DNA from: RUG11247 sp045649485
GTDB taxonomy: Bacteria > Bacillota > Clostridia > Christensenellales > Aristaeellaceae
DNA: 64,000 nt
Direction of reading: 5' to 3'
NCBI GenBank assembly: GCA_045649485.1
Contig: JAZRPZ010000117.1
Span: forward strand, 5,777-69,776
Below the pieces are notes generated by a model. It saw only the letters and a program-made list of their open reading frames with translations, had not been told where the DNA came from and made no database searches. The position numbers and the translations under genes were made by a program. Of this stretch, positions 14,734 through 24,900 are shown in pieces (positions within the stretch are counted from its first letter, which is position 1; every line of letters starts with the position of its first letter).

Positions 14734-16173
14734 TCAGTGAGTGTGCTTCTTCAGATCATCGAGGAATCTGAGATAGATATCGTTGTAGCGCGGTACCAGT
14801 GCGGGATCGGGTTCCACGATCTTCTCGTAACGGATCATGGCTTCCGCTGCGTTTGCCAGCGAACCGAGGTCTGCGGAGGCAGCCAGCAGCGCCGAGCCCA
14901 TTGCGGCATCCACCACGCAGGGAACCTGCAGGCGGCGATCCAGTATGGACGCGCGGATGCGCAGCCAGAGATCGCTGCGGCATGCGCCGCCGGTGGTGCA
15001 GATGGTATCGCCCACATGCGCGCCGAGCCACTGCATGCGCTCCAGAGCATAGCGTTCGCCGTAGCCTACGCCTTCCATAAGCGCGGGATACAGCCTGCCT
15101 TCGAAGATATTGCCGGCATAGAAGGGCTCGAAATCAGGATCCACGAAGGGGAAGCGTTCGCCCTTTCCGGTAATGGGATAGCAGCGTACGCCGGTGGGAA
15201 TGAGGGATTCACTTTCGGCGTTCAGTTCGTCAAAGCTGCGGCCGTTGGCGCACAGGTTCAGACATTTGCCGCCCAGATTGCTTGCGCCGCCCAGCATCCA
15301 TTCGCCGGAGGGCAGCATGTGGGAATAGCTTGAACCGTTGGGGTCTATCACCAGCTCTTTGGTAACGCCCTTCAGCACGAAGGTGGTGCCGATTATGGAA
15401 GCCCAGCTGCCGGTCTGTACCGCGCCTGCGGCGAGCGCAGAGGCATAGCCGTCGGTGGAGCCGCCCACGACCAGCGTCTTTTCGGAAAGCCCCAGCCTTT
15501 CGGCTGCTGCGGGGGATACATGGGCGATGGGTGCGCCGGGACGGACGATCTTTGGCAGCTTGCCGGTATCGATGCCCAGCGCGGCAACTTCTTCGGGCCA
15601 GCGGTCGGCAAGCAGATCATAGCCGGTCTTAAGCGCATTGGAATAATCGGAAACGCAGTATTCGCCGCAGATCAGACCGGTAACATAGTCTGCCTGATGG
15701 GCGAAGATGCGGGTCTTTTCGTATATATCCGGACGCTGACGCAATACCCACAGCACGCGGGGCAGGGAGAAGGATGCTCCGAATTTCAAACCGTGCTTCT
15801 TCTCATGAGCACCCATTGCGGCGTGAACGATGGCGGCCTCTTCCTTGGCGCGGGGATCGTTGTACATTATGCCGTTCATGAGCGGTTCGAATTCCGCGTT
15901 CAGGGGCACGATGGTGCCGCTTGTGCCGTCAATGGATATGGCGCGGATGCGGTCGGTCGATATGCCTTCCTGCTTCAGTGCAGCCGTACACGCGCGCACG
16001 GATTCTTCCGCGGCATTTTTCCAATCGGCGGGAGACTGTTCATACCAGCCATCGTGGGAGGCAATGTTCAGCTTTGCGAAGGCTATGGACTTTGCGGCCA
16101 CAACGGTTCCGGCAGCGTCGGCGACGACGCATCTTACTCCCTGAGTTCCTACGTCAATACCCATGAAGAGCAT
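14734..16173 (-). CDS. FGGY-family carbohydrate kinase (xylulokinase-like)
   Basis: The 479-residue protein begins MLFMGIDVGTQGVRCVV, the phosphate-binding motif of the FGGY/actin fold. It has SIDGTSGTIVPL, VVGGSTDGYASALAAGA (ATP-binding segment) and the C-terminal GGACRSDLWLRIRASIL motif. The catalytic Asp should be the one in DYVTGLICGEY or NDPRAKEE; the substrate cannot be assigned, with xylulose, ribulose, gluconate and rhamnulose all possible. AAGGAG precedes ATG 16173. It lies between the ThuA gene and the mutase and opposite a GH51 arabinofuranosidase unit, so a pentose is the best guess. Confidence 0.88.
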   Translation of the reverse strand: MLFMGIDVGTQGVRCVVADAAGTVVAAKSIAFAKLNIASHDGWYEQSPADWKNAAEESVRACTAALKQEGISTDRIRAISIDGTSGTIVPLNAEFEPLMNGIMYNDPRAKEEAAIVHAAMGAHEKKHGLKFGASFSLPRVLWVLRQRPDIYEKTRIFAHQADYVTGLICGEYCVSDYSNALKTGYDLLADRWPEEVAALGIDTGKLPKIVRPGAPIAHVSPAAAERLGLSEKTLVVGGSTDGYASALAAGAVQTGSWASIIGTTFVLKGVTKELVIDPNGSSYSHMLPSGEWMLGGASNLGGKCLNLCANGRSFDELNAESESLIPTGVRCYPITGKGERFPFVDPDFEPFYAGNIFEGRLYPALMEGVGYGERYALERMQWLGAHVGDTICTTGGACRSDLWLRIRASILDRRLQVPCVVDAAMGSALLAASADLGSLANAAEAMIRYEKIVEPDPALVPRYNDIYLRFLDDLKKHTH

Positions 16174-16221
16174 TCGGGTTCACACTCCTTGCAGTCAGAC
16201 GGCGGTATACGCCGCTTTGGA

Positions 16222-16944
16222 TCAGTACATCTTGGCGTTGTTTTCGAATCTTTCGGTGGTGAGGTTGTTTTCCACGGCGACGCGCTTGCCGTCCGCAGCC
16301 CACAGCATGCCGCGCTCCATCAGCACAGCCGCATTGGGGGATTTGTCGAATACATCGTCGTGATGACCGAGGGAATTGTAGAATACACGGCCGTTGCCCC
16401 ACATCTTGGTCCAGATAACGGGCATATCAACGGGCTTGTTGGAGATATGGTAATAGCTTACCGCGGGGAAGCGGGTGGTGGCCAGCACTTCGATGGCGGG
16501 GTCAACATGCAGATAGTAATGTTCGCTGCATACGGTGAAATCTTCCAGACCTTCGATTATGGGGCTGGAGCCGTGGCGGATATTTACGGTGTATTCCACG
16601 CCGTCTCCGCCGGGATGGGAGACCCACTGGCCGCCGGTGATGAACTGCCATTCGGTATCCTGACGGAAAGAATCGCACATGCCGCCGTGGCAGCCTGCCA
16701 GACCTACGCCTGCGCCTACGGCCTTGGCTACGTTCTTGGTATATTCGCCCTTGATCTCGCCGCCGGTCCAGCAGAAGACCAGCAGATCAAGCTGCATCAG
16801 GTCGTCGAGATTGCCGAGGGGATCGAGAGTATCGAAGATGGTGGTCTCAAAACCGTTCTTATCAAGCATAGCTGCGAATCGTACGGAAGTCAGAGTGGGC
16901 TCGTGTCCGTCCCAGCCGCCCTGGAATATCCAAGCTTTTTTCAT
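16222..16944 (-). CDS. ThuA domain protein
   Basis: The 240-residue protein matches the ThuA fold (a glutamine-amidotransferase-like flavodoxin variant): MKKAWIFQGGWDGHEP at the start, DLLVFCWTGGEI, GAGVGLAGCHGGMCDSF and GRVFYNSLGHHDDVF near the end. ThuA proteins are tied to disaccharide use in rhizobia (trehalose oxidation, 3-keto sugar metabolism) and are common in glycan-utilisation loci, but the activity is not well defined. AGGAGG precedes the start by eight bases. It is the first gene of the leftward unit with the FGGY kinase and phosphohexomutase. Confidence 0.88.
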   Translation of the reverse strand: MKKAWIFQGGWDGHEPTLTSVRFAAMLDKNGFETTIFDTLDPLGNLDDLMQLDLLVFCWTGGEIKGEYTKNVAKAVGAGVGLAGCHGGMCDSFRQDTEWQFITGGQWVSHPGGDGVEYTVNIRHGSSPIIEGLEDFTVCSEHYYLHVDPAIEVLATTRFPAVSYYHISNKPVDMPVIWTKMWGNGRVFYNSLGHHDDVFDKSPNAAVLMERGMLWAADGKRVAVENNLTTERFENNAKMY

Positions 16945-16988
16945 GATGAGATCCTCCTGTCAGTAATATACAAATCGTTTATGTGCTT

Positions 16989-17018
16989 ATTATACTGCAT
17001 ACCTGTGCCGGCAAGCAA
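16989..17018 (-). promoter_or_regulatory. Promoter of the ThuA-kinase-mutase unit
   Basis: On the minus strand TTGCTT (17018-17013), an 18-bp spacer and TATAAT (16994-16989) lie 45 bp upstream of the ThuA start. Confidence 0.6.
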
Positions 17019-17049
17019 TATTTTTGTTATGCATTTGTTGAGTGATTTG

Positions 17050-17078
17050 TTGCCAACCGTCCTGTTTTGTGCTATCCT
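17050..17078 (+). promoter_or_regulatory. Promoter of the phosphodiesterase-GH51 unit
   Basis: TTGCCA (17050-17055), a 17-bp spacer and TATCCT (17073-17078) with TG at 17070-17071 precede the start by 28 bp. It diverges from the promoter at 16989-17018. Confidence 0.5.
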
Positions 17079-17105
17079 TGTTACAAAAAAACGGAGGACA
17101 TGGCT

Positions 17106-18020
17106 GTGCGTAAATTTGAACATGTAGTCGTTGTAGGTATAGACGGAGCAGGCGCATTCATAAAGGATGCGGATACGCCTAATTTTGATAATATCTTCTC
17201 ATCCGGCGCTGTTACTTACGGTGCGCTGGCTTCCGATCCTACCATAAGTGCGGAATGCTGGGGTTCGATGCTTATCGGCGTGGGCCCCGAGGTACATAAG
17301 CTTACAAACGGAATAGTAAGTTCTGCGATATATCCCGTGGATTCGCCCTATCCCTCGCTTTTCAGGCGCATCAGGGAAGTTATGCCCGATGCGGAACTGG
17401 GTTCCTTCTGCGATTGGAATCCTATATCGTACGGCATTGTGGAAAATAATCTGGGTGTGGTGACTGCCACCGCGCCCGACAGTGAGCTTATGCCCGTTAT
17501 CTGTGATTATATAGCAAAGCGCAAGCCTACCTTCCTGTTTACTCAGCTGGACAGTGTTGACGGCGCAGGTCACAAGTACGGCTACGGCACGCCCGAACAC
17601 CTTGCACGTATACATGAAGTTGATAAGCTGGTGAACGATGCGTACAATGCCGTTAAGGATGCCGGAATTGCGGAAGATACGCTGTTTATAGTGATAGCCG
17701 ACCATGGCGGCACTCCCTTTGACGGAAAGGGCGCTTCTCACGGCGGCTGGACAGATGCGGAAAAGCTGGTCACATTTGCCGCCGCGGGCAAAGGCGTTCA
17801 GAAATGTGAAATTGAAGAGATGAACATCCGTGACCTTGCGGCAATAGTTCTGTATGCGCTTGGTATCGAAGCGCCCGATTTCGATGAAAAGGGATGGACT
17901 TCGCAGGTGCCCGAAGGTATATTTGCGGATGAAATGCTGCCTGCATACAGGGATATATCCCATCTCACCGGAGCGGCGCCGCGCATTTCGAAGAAGGCAC
18001 ATACGTCCGAACTTGTATGA
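17106..18020 (+). CDS. Type I phosphodiesterase/nucleotide pyrophosphatase family (alkaline phosphatase superfamily)
   Basis: GGAGG at 17093-17097 is eight bases from GTG 17106, better than ATG 17100 at two bases. The 304-residue protein has the metal ligands and nucleophile of the NPP family: GIDGAG (Asp13), DPTISAECWG (Thr46 as nucleophile), LDSVDGAGHKYG (Asp149, Asp152, His156), IADHGG (Asp199, His200) and SHGG (His212). No signal peptide is seen, so it should act in the cytoplasm on a phosphodiester or phosphomonoester. It heads a unit with a lipoprotein and the GH51 gene. The substrate is unknown. Confidence 0.85.
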   Translation: MRKFEHVVVVGIDGAGAFIKDADTPNFDNIFSSGAVTYGALASDPTISAECWGSMLIGVGPEVHKLTNGIVSSAIYPVDSPYPSLFRRIREVMPDAELGSFCDWNPISYGIVENNLGVVTATAPDSELMPVICDYIAKRKPTFLFTQLDSVDGAGHKYGYGTPEHLARIHEVDKLVNDAYNAVKDAGIAEDTLFIVIADHGGTPFDGKGASHGGWTDAEKLVTFAAAGKGVQKCEIEEMNIRDLAAIVLYALGIEAPDFDEKGWTSQVPEGIFADEMLPAYRDISHLTGAAPRISKKAHTSELV

Positions 18021-18039
18021 TGAGAGGAATGTGGACCGT

Positions 18040-18534
18040 ATGAAGATAAAATTGGCTGCATTAGTACTGCTGACAGTGACGATCGCAGCCATGCTTGCAG
18101 GCTGCAGTGACCCGTATTCCAAAAACCTTTCCGGACTGTTCTGGTTTGATTTTGCTATGACGCCCGAAGATGTTATTGAATATGAACGATATGTCTACGG
18201 CAACAGAACATACAGTACGGAACAGCTGCCCCATGCGGTGAGATATGATTTCGTGCCGCCGTTTACCGATGACAATGAACATCGCCATATGTATTTCTTT
18301 GATAATGAGACGGGTCTTCTTACGAGCGTGAGATACACGGACAGAACAAAGGGCTCCGATCATTGGCATATCGGCGATATGCGCAGCGCATTGCTGAACA
18401 GGGTACGCAAATGTGATGAGGAATCTAACGGCGGTGCTTTGTGCTATACCTACGGAAGCATTGACGGTGTAAAGTGCATGGTGACATATGATGGGCTTGG
18501 AGAAACGTTTTTTGTTGATATGAGATCCGATTGA
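18040..18534 (+). CDS. Small lipoprotein of unknown function
   Basis: The start is ATG 18040, 19 bases after the preceding stop, because it opens a lipoprotein signal: MKIKLAALVLLTVTIAAMLA followed by the lipobox Cys in LAGC. The frame continues open upstream only as a shadow of the phosphodiesterase. The mature part of about 140 residues has no domain I recognise; it contains the pattern YEY...Y and FDNETGLLTSVRYTDRT, suggesting a small beta-rich fold. It lies between the phosphodiesterase and GH51 genes on the same transcript and would be anchored outside the membrane. Confidence 0.8.
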   Translation: MKIKLAALVLLTVTIAAMLAGCSDPYSKNLSGLFWFDFAMTPEDVIEYERYVYGNRTYSTEQLPHAVRYDFVPPFTDDNEHRHMYFFDNETGLLTSVRYTDRTKGSDHWHIGDMRSALLNRVRKCDEESNGGALCYTYGSIDGVKCMVTYDGLGETFFVDMRSD

Positions 18535-18561
18535 CAAACAGAAGGCAAGGCAGGGAAAATT

Positions 18562-20076
18562 ATGAAGATAACTTTCAGTCCCAAACAGATATTTGGCAAG
18601 GCTGACAGAATGCTGTACGGACATTTTCTGGAGCATTTCCACAGGCAGATATACAGCGGCGTATATGACCCCGAATCGCCTTTCGCAGACGAGGACGGCT
18701 TCCGTACGGATGTGCTGGACGCACTGCGCAGGATAAATACGCCCATTATCCGCTGGCCCGGCGGCTGCTATGTTTCGGCATATCACTGGCATTTTGGCGT
18801 GGGCAAGGAGCGCATACCTACCTTTGACAAGGCGTGGCGCGTGGAGGAATCCAATAAATTCGGCACTGATGAATTCGTAAAGCTGTGCAAAAAACTGGGA
18901 TGTGAGCCCTACATCTGCACAAATGCCGGTACAGGCACCGCAGAGGAAATGAGCGACTGGCTGGAATACTGCAATCTGAAGGATATGGGCAGATTCGCCA
19001 AAGAACGCATCGAAAACGGATATGAAGAACCCCATAATGTACGATTCTGGAGCATAGGCAACGAAAACTGGGGCGGACATGAGATAGGCTCGAAGGATTC
19101 CAAGGAATGGGCGAAGCTGGTGACCGAATCCGCCAAGATGATGCTGCGCGTCGATCCCACCATCGAACTTTCCGCGGCTTCAATAGACGACCTTGACTGG
19201 AATGTGGACCTGCTGCGCGCCGCGGGCGCATATCTCGATTGGGTATCCGTCCACAGCTATTGGGATTTCACTCCGGATGGAGATACCTATGCGGATTACG
19301 ATACCGTGGTGCTGCGCACGGGAGAGGATATCTCCGGCATAATCGACAGAGTGCGTGCATATCTTACCGCGCTTGGACTGGAAAAGAAGATACGCGTGGC
19401 ATATGATGAATGGAATCTGCGCGGCTGGTATCATCCCAATCTGATGGATATCTGGAATCGTGACGGCAAGCGCGATGAGGACGAGAATTTCTATCGCAAT
19501 GAAGTGATCGGTCAGCGCGACAAGAACGATAATAATTCCATATATACCATGGCAGATGCGGTATTCTCGGCAGCTTTCCTCAATACCTGCCTCAGAAACT
19601 GCGACATCATCAAGATGGCGTGCTTCTCTCCCGTGGTGAATACCCGCGGCGCCATATTCACCCATAAAGAAGGTATTGTGCTGCGTCCGCAGTATTTCGT
19701 GTTTGAACTGTATTCCAAATACATGAAGGAAAATGTGCTGGATATCTGGTCCGATGATGTACCAAAAATTACAGGCATGGATAACGGCAAAGCAAAAACG
19801 GTTGACGCCATTGATGTGGCTATCACCTGGGATGACGAAGGTTTTGCCATTGCGGCGATAAACAAGGATCCCGGGAACGCCCATGAATTGAAGCTGGATA
19901 TGCTTGGCGGCGAATGCAGCATGATGCGCATGCATACGTTAAACGGCCCTTCCGCAGATTCCTATAATGATATCAACAGGGAAGAAGTAGGCGTGAAGAC
20001 GTCCGAATGGTTACATTGCACCGGCAGCATTATTTTGGAACCTCACTCGGTAAATGTAATTGAACTGCGCAAATAA
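18562..20076 (+). CDS. Alpha-L-arabinofuranosidase, GH51
   Basis: The 504-residue enzyme is full length for GH51. It starts directly with the (beta/alpha)8 domain and has no signal peptide, so it acts in the cytoplasm on imported arabino-oligosaccharides. The pattern RWPGGCY (64-70), the acid/base Glu168 in GNENWG and the nucleophile Glu282 in AYDEWN are all present; the C-terminal 120 residues form the usual beta-sandwich. It releases arabinofuranosyl residues from arabinan, arabinoxylan or arabinogalactan fragments. It is the last gene of the rightward unit and is followed by a clear terminator. The FGGY kinase opposite may take the pentose further. Confidence 0.95.
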   Translation: MKITFSPKQIFGKADRMLYGHFLEHFHRQIYSGVYDPESPFADEDGFRTDVLDALRRINTPIIRWPGGCYVSAYHWHFGVGKERIPTFDKAWRVEESNKFGTDEFVKLCKKLGCEPYICTNAGTGTAEEMSDWLEYCNLKDMGRFAKERIENGYEEPHNVRFWSIGNENWGGHEIGSKDSKEWAKLVTESAKMMLRVDPTIELSAASIDDLDWNVDLLRAAGAYLDWVSVHSYWDFTPDGDTYADYDTVVLRTGEDISGIIDRVRAYLTALGLEKKIRVAYDEWNLRGWYHPNLMDIWNRDGKRDEDENFYRNEVIGQRDKNDNNSIYTMADAVFSAAFLNTCLRNCDIIKMACFSPVVNTRGAIFTHKEGIVLRPQYFVFELYSKYMKENVLDIWSDDVPKITGMDNGKAKTVDAIDVAITWDDEGFAIAAINKDPGNAHELKLDMLGGECSMMRMHTLNGPSADSYNDINREEVGVKTSEWLHCTGSIILEPHSVNVIELRK

Positions 20077-20116
20077 CTATAATGCAAAGCTGAACAGCAG
20101 TTTTGGCAGCTCACAT

Positions 20117-20152
20117 ATTCCCGGCAGCATTGTGCTGTCGGGAATGTTTTTT
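20117..20152 (+). terminator. Terminator of the GH51 unit
   Basis: A 13-bp stem (20117-20129 with 20133-20145, one G-T pair), three-base loop and a T6 tail. The rest of the 314-bp gap to 20391 is strongly AT-rich and carries the next promoter but no gene. Confidence 0.88.
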
Positions 20153-20255
20153 GTTTGAGGACAAGGATTTATACGGAAAATACATTGATAAATGAATAAT
20201 TATGCTGTAAATTATGACAAAAAATGTTATTGATATGGCGTTGTGTTGATTTGTT

Positions 20256-20284
20256 TTTTGTTATAAGATATAATATTATACGTA
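20256..20284 (+). promoter_or_regulatory. Promoter of the pilus operon
   Basis: TTGATT (20256-20261), a 17-bp spacer and TATAAT (20279-20284) lie in the AT-rich region, leaving a leader of about 100 bases. The following TATAATATTATA stretch is palindromic and could bind a regulator. Confidence 0.6.
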
Positions 20285-20391
20285 TAATTAGGTATTGTAT
20301 AATTGTTTGGGTTATTGATATATAGTTACATAGATAATGTGATGTGTAATTATAAATGTTATTTTTAGTATGATTATACGGAGGTGTTTGC

Positions 20392-21978
20392 ATGAGAAAA
20401 GCATCAAGGCCTGCCGCTCTGATCGTTATGCTCGTCATGATATTTTCCCTGATATCCGGACACATCCGTTTTGACGGCGATGCGGCATATGCCGAACAGA
20501 CGGAAGCAACAGTAAATCAGACTGATGATCCCGGAAACGATACGGCTGATAATGCAGATGACAATGCAGATGAAACGGCCGAGCCCGAAGAAAGCGTTTC
20601 GCCGGCAGAAAATTCACCGGTTCCTGCAGCAGAAGAAACAGCCCCCACGGCTGCGCCCGCAGCCGAGCCTGCATCGGAATCTTATCCTGAGGAAGATGTT
20701 CAAAAACGCAGCGGTTATGTTTTGCTGAAGAGCAATACCGAAATATGGTCTGACAGGCATTGTGACGTACTGCTGGGCAAAACCATGACCGATTCCTATG
20801 TCTGGGTCGAATATACCGAAGTAGATGCATATGTCTACAAAATTCTGTTCGATACCGAGGAGACAAGGAACAATTCTGAATGCCATACCGCATATGTCAA
20901 GGCAGCAGATGCAAAGTGGCTGGGAGATGCTTATTCGGAAGCGCTGAAGGCAGATCTGGCAGCAAATTCTGCACGCAAGGAAGACGGAGAAAGAATTCCT
21001 GTAGTTGAATTCCGGTATAATGTGCCCGAAGTGACCGAGGAACCCGAAGTAACCGAGGAGTCCGAAGTGACCGAGGAGCCCGAAGTGACTGAAGAACCCG
21101 AGGTGACCGAGGAACCCGAAGTAACAGAGGAGCCCGAAGTGATCGAAGAGCCCGAAGTGACCGAGGAACCCGAGGTGACCGAGGAGCCCGAAGTGACCGA
21201 GGAACCCGAGGTGACCGAGGAACCCGAAGTGACCGAGGAACCCGAGGTGACCGAGGAACCCGAAGTGACCGAGGAACCCGAAGTGACCGAAGAGCCCGAA
21301 GTAACCGAGGAGCCCGAAATGACCGAGGAACCCGAAGTAACTGAGGAACCCGAAGTGACCGAAGAGCCCGAAGTGACTGAGGAACCCGAAGTGACTGAGG
21401 AACCTGAAGAGACTGAGGAGCCCGAGGTAACCGAGGAACCCGAAGTGACAGAGGAGCCCGAAGTAACCGAGGAACCCGAAGTGACCGAGGAACCCGAAGT
21501 AACAGAGGAACCCGAAGTGACAGAGGAGCCCGAAGTAACAGAGGAACCTGAAGTGACCGAGGAACCCGAAGTGACCGAAGAGCCTGAAGCAACAGGGGAG
21601 CCTGCGGTAACTGCAGAACCTGAGTTTGAAATTCCGGAACTTGAGCCGGAGGCAACAATTGCACCGCCGCAGAGCGAGGATTCGGAAGAGATGCGTGCAG
21701 TTCTCGACGAGACGCATCCCGACAGGCACATTTCGATTATTGCAATGTGTCCCGATTCCGGTTTTGCTCTCGGAAGTGAAATTGTAATTGAAGCCGTAGC
21801 TGTCGGCTATGACGGACTTGAATACAGGATCATTTGGGAAGTAGACCGTGGAGCAGGCTGGGAAAACGCCGGCTATGACGGAGAAACAACCATATCTTTT
21901 GTAATAACCGAAGAAAACATTACGTGGAACTGGCGTGCAGGTGTAAGCATGCCATATGAGACGGATACAGAGGAGTAA
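20392..21978 (+). CDS. Secreted SH3-like/Ig-like protein with TEEP-repeat stalk
   Basis: The 528-residue protein starts after GGAGGTG. A signal peptide (1-34, cleavage after AAYA) is followed by an acidic Ala/Pro/Glu linker, an SH3-like region (about 103-185, GYVLLKSNTEIW to YVKAADAKWL) and 32 six-residue repeats EVTEEP (213-404). An Ig-like domain ends it (about 440-520, AVGYDGLEYRIIWEVDRG to WNWRAGV). There is no sorting signal or membrane anchor, so it must be held by the wall or by the adjacent adhesin. The repeat resembles wall-spanning stalks of streptococcal surface proteins. It is the first gene of the pilus operon, four bases before the big adhesin gene. Confidence 0.82.
   Translation: MRKASRPAALIVMLVMIFSLISGHIRFDGDAAYAEQTEATVNQTDDPGNDTADNADDNADETAEPEESVSPAENSPVPAAEETAPTAAPAAEPASESYPEEDVQKRSGYVLLKSNTEIWSDRHCDVLLGKTMTDSYVWVEYTEVDAYVYKILFDTEETRNNSECHTAYVKAADAKWLGDAYSEALKADLAANSARKEDGERIPVVEFRYNVPEVTEEPEVTEESEVTEEPEVTEEPEVTEEPEVTEEPEVIEEPEVTEEPEVTEEPEVTEEPEVTEEPEVTEEPEVTEEPEVTEEPEVTEEPEVTEEPEMTEEPEVTEEPEVTEEPEVTEEPEVTEEPEETEEPEVTEEPEVTEEPEVTEEPEVTEEPEVTEEPEVTEEPEVTEEPEVTEEPEVTEEPEATGEPAVTAEPEFEIPELEPEATIAPPQSEDSEEMRAVLDETHPDRHISIIAMCPDSGFALGSEIVIEAVAVGYDGLEYRIIWEVDRGAGWENAGYDGETTISFVITEENITWNWRAGVSMPYETDTEE
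21028..21603 (+). repeat. 32-copy 18-bp in-frame tandem repeat
   Basis: The 576 bp divide into 32 units of 18 bp encoding E-V-T-E-E-P, with a few variants (ESEVTEEP, EVIEEP, EMTEEP, EETEEP, EATGEP). Third-position changes are scattered, with GAA/GAG and GTG/GTA alternating, which shows that units have been shuffled rather than freshly amplified. The unit length keeps the frame whatever the copy number. Confidence 0.95.
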
Positions 21979-21981
21979 TCA

Positions 21982-24900
21982 ATGTTGAAACGCTTTTACA
22001 GGCAGATAGTTGCGATCCTGACAGTGCTTATGCTGCTGCCGGGTCTGTTTGCTGTGCCTGCAGAAGAGTATGTGGAATATAGCGATGGTCTCTCTGTATG
22101 GAATCTCCGCAGCACGCCGGCAAGTCTGGAAGATTATGCGGAAACCTCAAACGTCACTGCAAATTTCTATATATATATTGGTGACAGCTGGCATAAGGTT
22201 CATACTGAGTACAAACTGTATAAAGTTGTAGCAAACGGCAATCGTTACGCGGTGTCTGCAAGTCAGCTTGAAACAGCATATGGCGATTATGGCTTTGATG
22301 CAGAAGATTTCAGAGGTGAAAGCGAGCGCAGGTTCGGTTATGAGAACTCCGGTCGCTTCGGAACGATATGGGCAGATGTGGAGCCGGTTCAGCTCAACGG
22401 TGAATGGATGCTGCCGCTGAGTGTCCGCGATGTCAAAAGTTACGATGTATATTATCTGCCCAACAATACTGAAACCCTGAACGGCGCGCATCTCAGCAGT
22501 GTTCAGGGCGCAAACAGCTTCAGCAGAGTTACGCTTTCCGAATATAACACCGCAAATACAACCGAATTTGTTATCGTTAGCACAACTCCGCTCAGGGAGT
22601 GGATTGCAGGCATGACCGGAGAGACGCTTGACGGCTGGCAGAAATCTGTGGACAAGTATACGTGGTTTGTCGACAGTTCTTTCAATACGGAACTGACTGA
22701 CGAGATGACTGCTGCAGATTTCCGTACGATTTACGGCAGAATACAGCAAGTGGATATAACGCTTGTTGATGCTGATGGAAACGTGCTTGGAGTTGTCACC
22801 GAAGAAAGATACGGCATGCTGTTGGCGGACTGGTTGAAGGAAAGCGACGCACTTGAACTGAATAACGGAAAAACCGTGCATCACTATACGTGGGAATTGC
22901 CCAATGATACTGCAATAACCACGCAGACCCTTTCTCAGGCAGTTACCGTTATTGGTACCGAAAAGCCTGTATACACGATTACTTTTATTGATAACGCTGC
23001 AGATTCTGAAGAAAAAGGCGGCAGCTTCATAAACGGCGATGCGGCACATACGACCATTGATGTGCTGCAGGGAGACTGTGTACCGGCAGAGTTCCTGGCG
23101 GGCATGAGTACGAATATTGCCTTGAACGAAGGCTTTGCCTTCGTGGAATGGCGCTATCTCGGAAATGATGGCTATCTTGTGCTTGATAATAGAACCTCTG
23201 TCATCGCCGATACTGTTGTATGGGCGCATTATACCCAGAAGGTATATGTGCGATTCTGGAAAGATCGCTCCATGGCAGAGATGTTCGACGGTACCGGCCG
23301 TGAGGAACAGCCCGTAGGCAAATTGTATGAAGGTATCCTGCCCGCAGCGGCGGACATACTTTCCGCTGCACCGGCCGAAGGTATGCGTTTCAGATATTGG
23401 CTGGATCTGAATACCGGAGAGGTATTTACTCCGGGAATCGATAAGGTAAAGGGCAACCTTGACCTGTATCCTGTTTTTGAAAGAGCCATATTCGAATTCA
23501 AGGATAGCGACGGAAATACTCTGGAAGCGCTTTATGAAGGCACCGAACTGTTGTATGATGCGCCGGAGAAAGAAGGATATTATTACGCCGGATTCCGTGT
23601 ACAGTGCGGCGATTCCGATACCATGCTGATCGCACCGGAGACCAAGATCAGCTGGGAATACATAGAAGAAAACGATATCGTATATTCCGGCCCGGAGAAC
23701 GGCAGATATACGATAACTGCCGAAACGGTATATTATCAGCAGCGAAATGTTGTATATCACACCGGCGGAGACGCGGAATTCATTATATTCGGCGCCACGG
23801 CTTCGGATGAATACAGTGTTGTGGTAAACGACAATGTGGTGCTTCTCGGCGCGCTTGATATCGTGAACAATGTAAGCCCCATCGGTCTTGCGCTGAAAGG
23901 CTGGTCCCTGACGGAAGGTTCCGATGAAATTGATTTCGAACCCAATGCCGCGTTTGCCGGCGAGGAAGAACTGAACCAGCTGGTGGCTTCGGGCGGAACG
24001 GTTCATCTGTATCCCGTCTGGGCAAAGAAGGACGATACCATTGCAATTACATTCAATTCCAACTATCCCGAGGGTGTGGTAGATTCGGAAGGAAATCCGC
24101 TCGTTGACAAGACTTATACGGTCTATATCAAGATCGGTTCCATGCCGACGATGCCCACAATGGCAAAGACAGGAATAGAAAAACCTGCTAATCTGGCTGA
24201 GAAAGACGGGGAATATGTCCCGCGCTATCTGATGGCCGGCTGGTCACTCACTACGGACGGTGTTGTCGGAGATCCTTCGGATGAAAATACACAGAAAAAC
24301 GGCACATACGTAGAGGGCAGTCAGTATATGAAGGCATTGAATGCAGATACTACTTTCAATGCTATCTGGATTGATACCGAGCCGGCTATTACCCCCACTA
24401 GTGCAAAGTTCCATATTCGCATTGACGGAACGCTGCCTCTCGAGCCGGGTCAGCAGCCCAGTTCGGGTTATCTGCCCGGAACATGCGGCACCGGCTCATG
24501 GGACGGTACGATAAAGAAGCAGATGAATGTCGTCAATAATGTGCCCGAAGTAGAGGCCAATATTGATGAAGAGCCGGACATCGGTATTATTCTGAATAAA
24601 TTGCAGGACACTAATAACAACTACCATAATATCTTCCCTGAAATAATGGATGCAACCGTTGAGAATTATGGTGAATACTGGTGGATCGACTGGTATGCCT
24701 GTAAGCTTGTTAACTGTCCGCCTTACGGTTATCACTATCATGTAGACGGACGAGTGCGCTTTGCCAATCAGGTAGAGCTGAACTATCATCCTAACGGCGG
24801 CTTTGACGTGCCTGTAGGCTCGGTCCATACGAAGGATACGGTTGCCGATGTTGATTTCTCCAAGATTCCGAAACGTGAGAATTTCATATTCATGGGCTGG

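Noticed and set aside
21028..21603. Possible CRISPR array
   Set aside because: Units are contiguous 18-bp coding repeats without spacers.
20614..21731. Repeat-rich minus-strand frames opposite the TEEP repeats
   Set aside because: Antisense readings of the 18-bp tandem repeat; only the plus frame has a signal peptide, start site and flanking domains.
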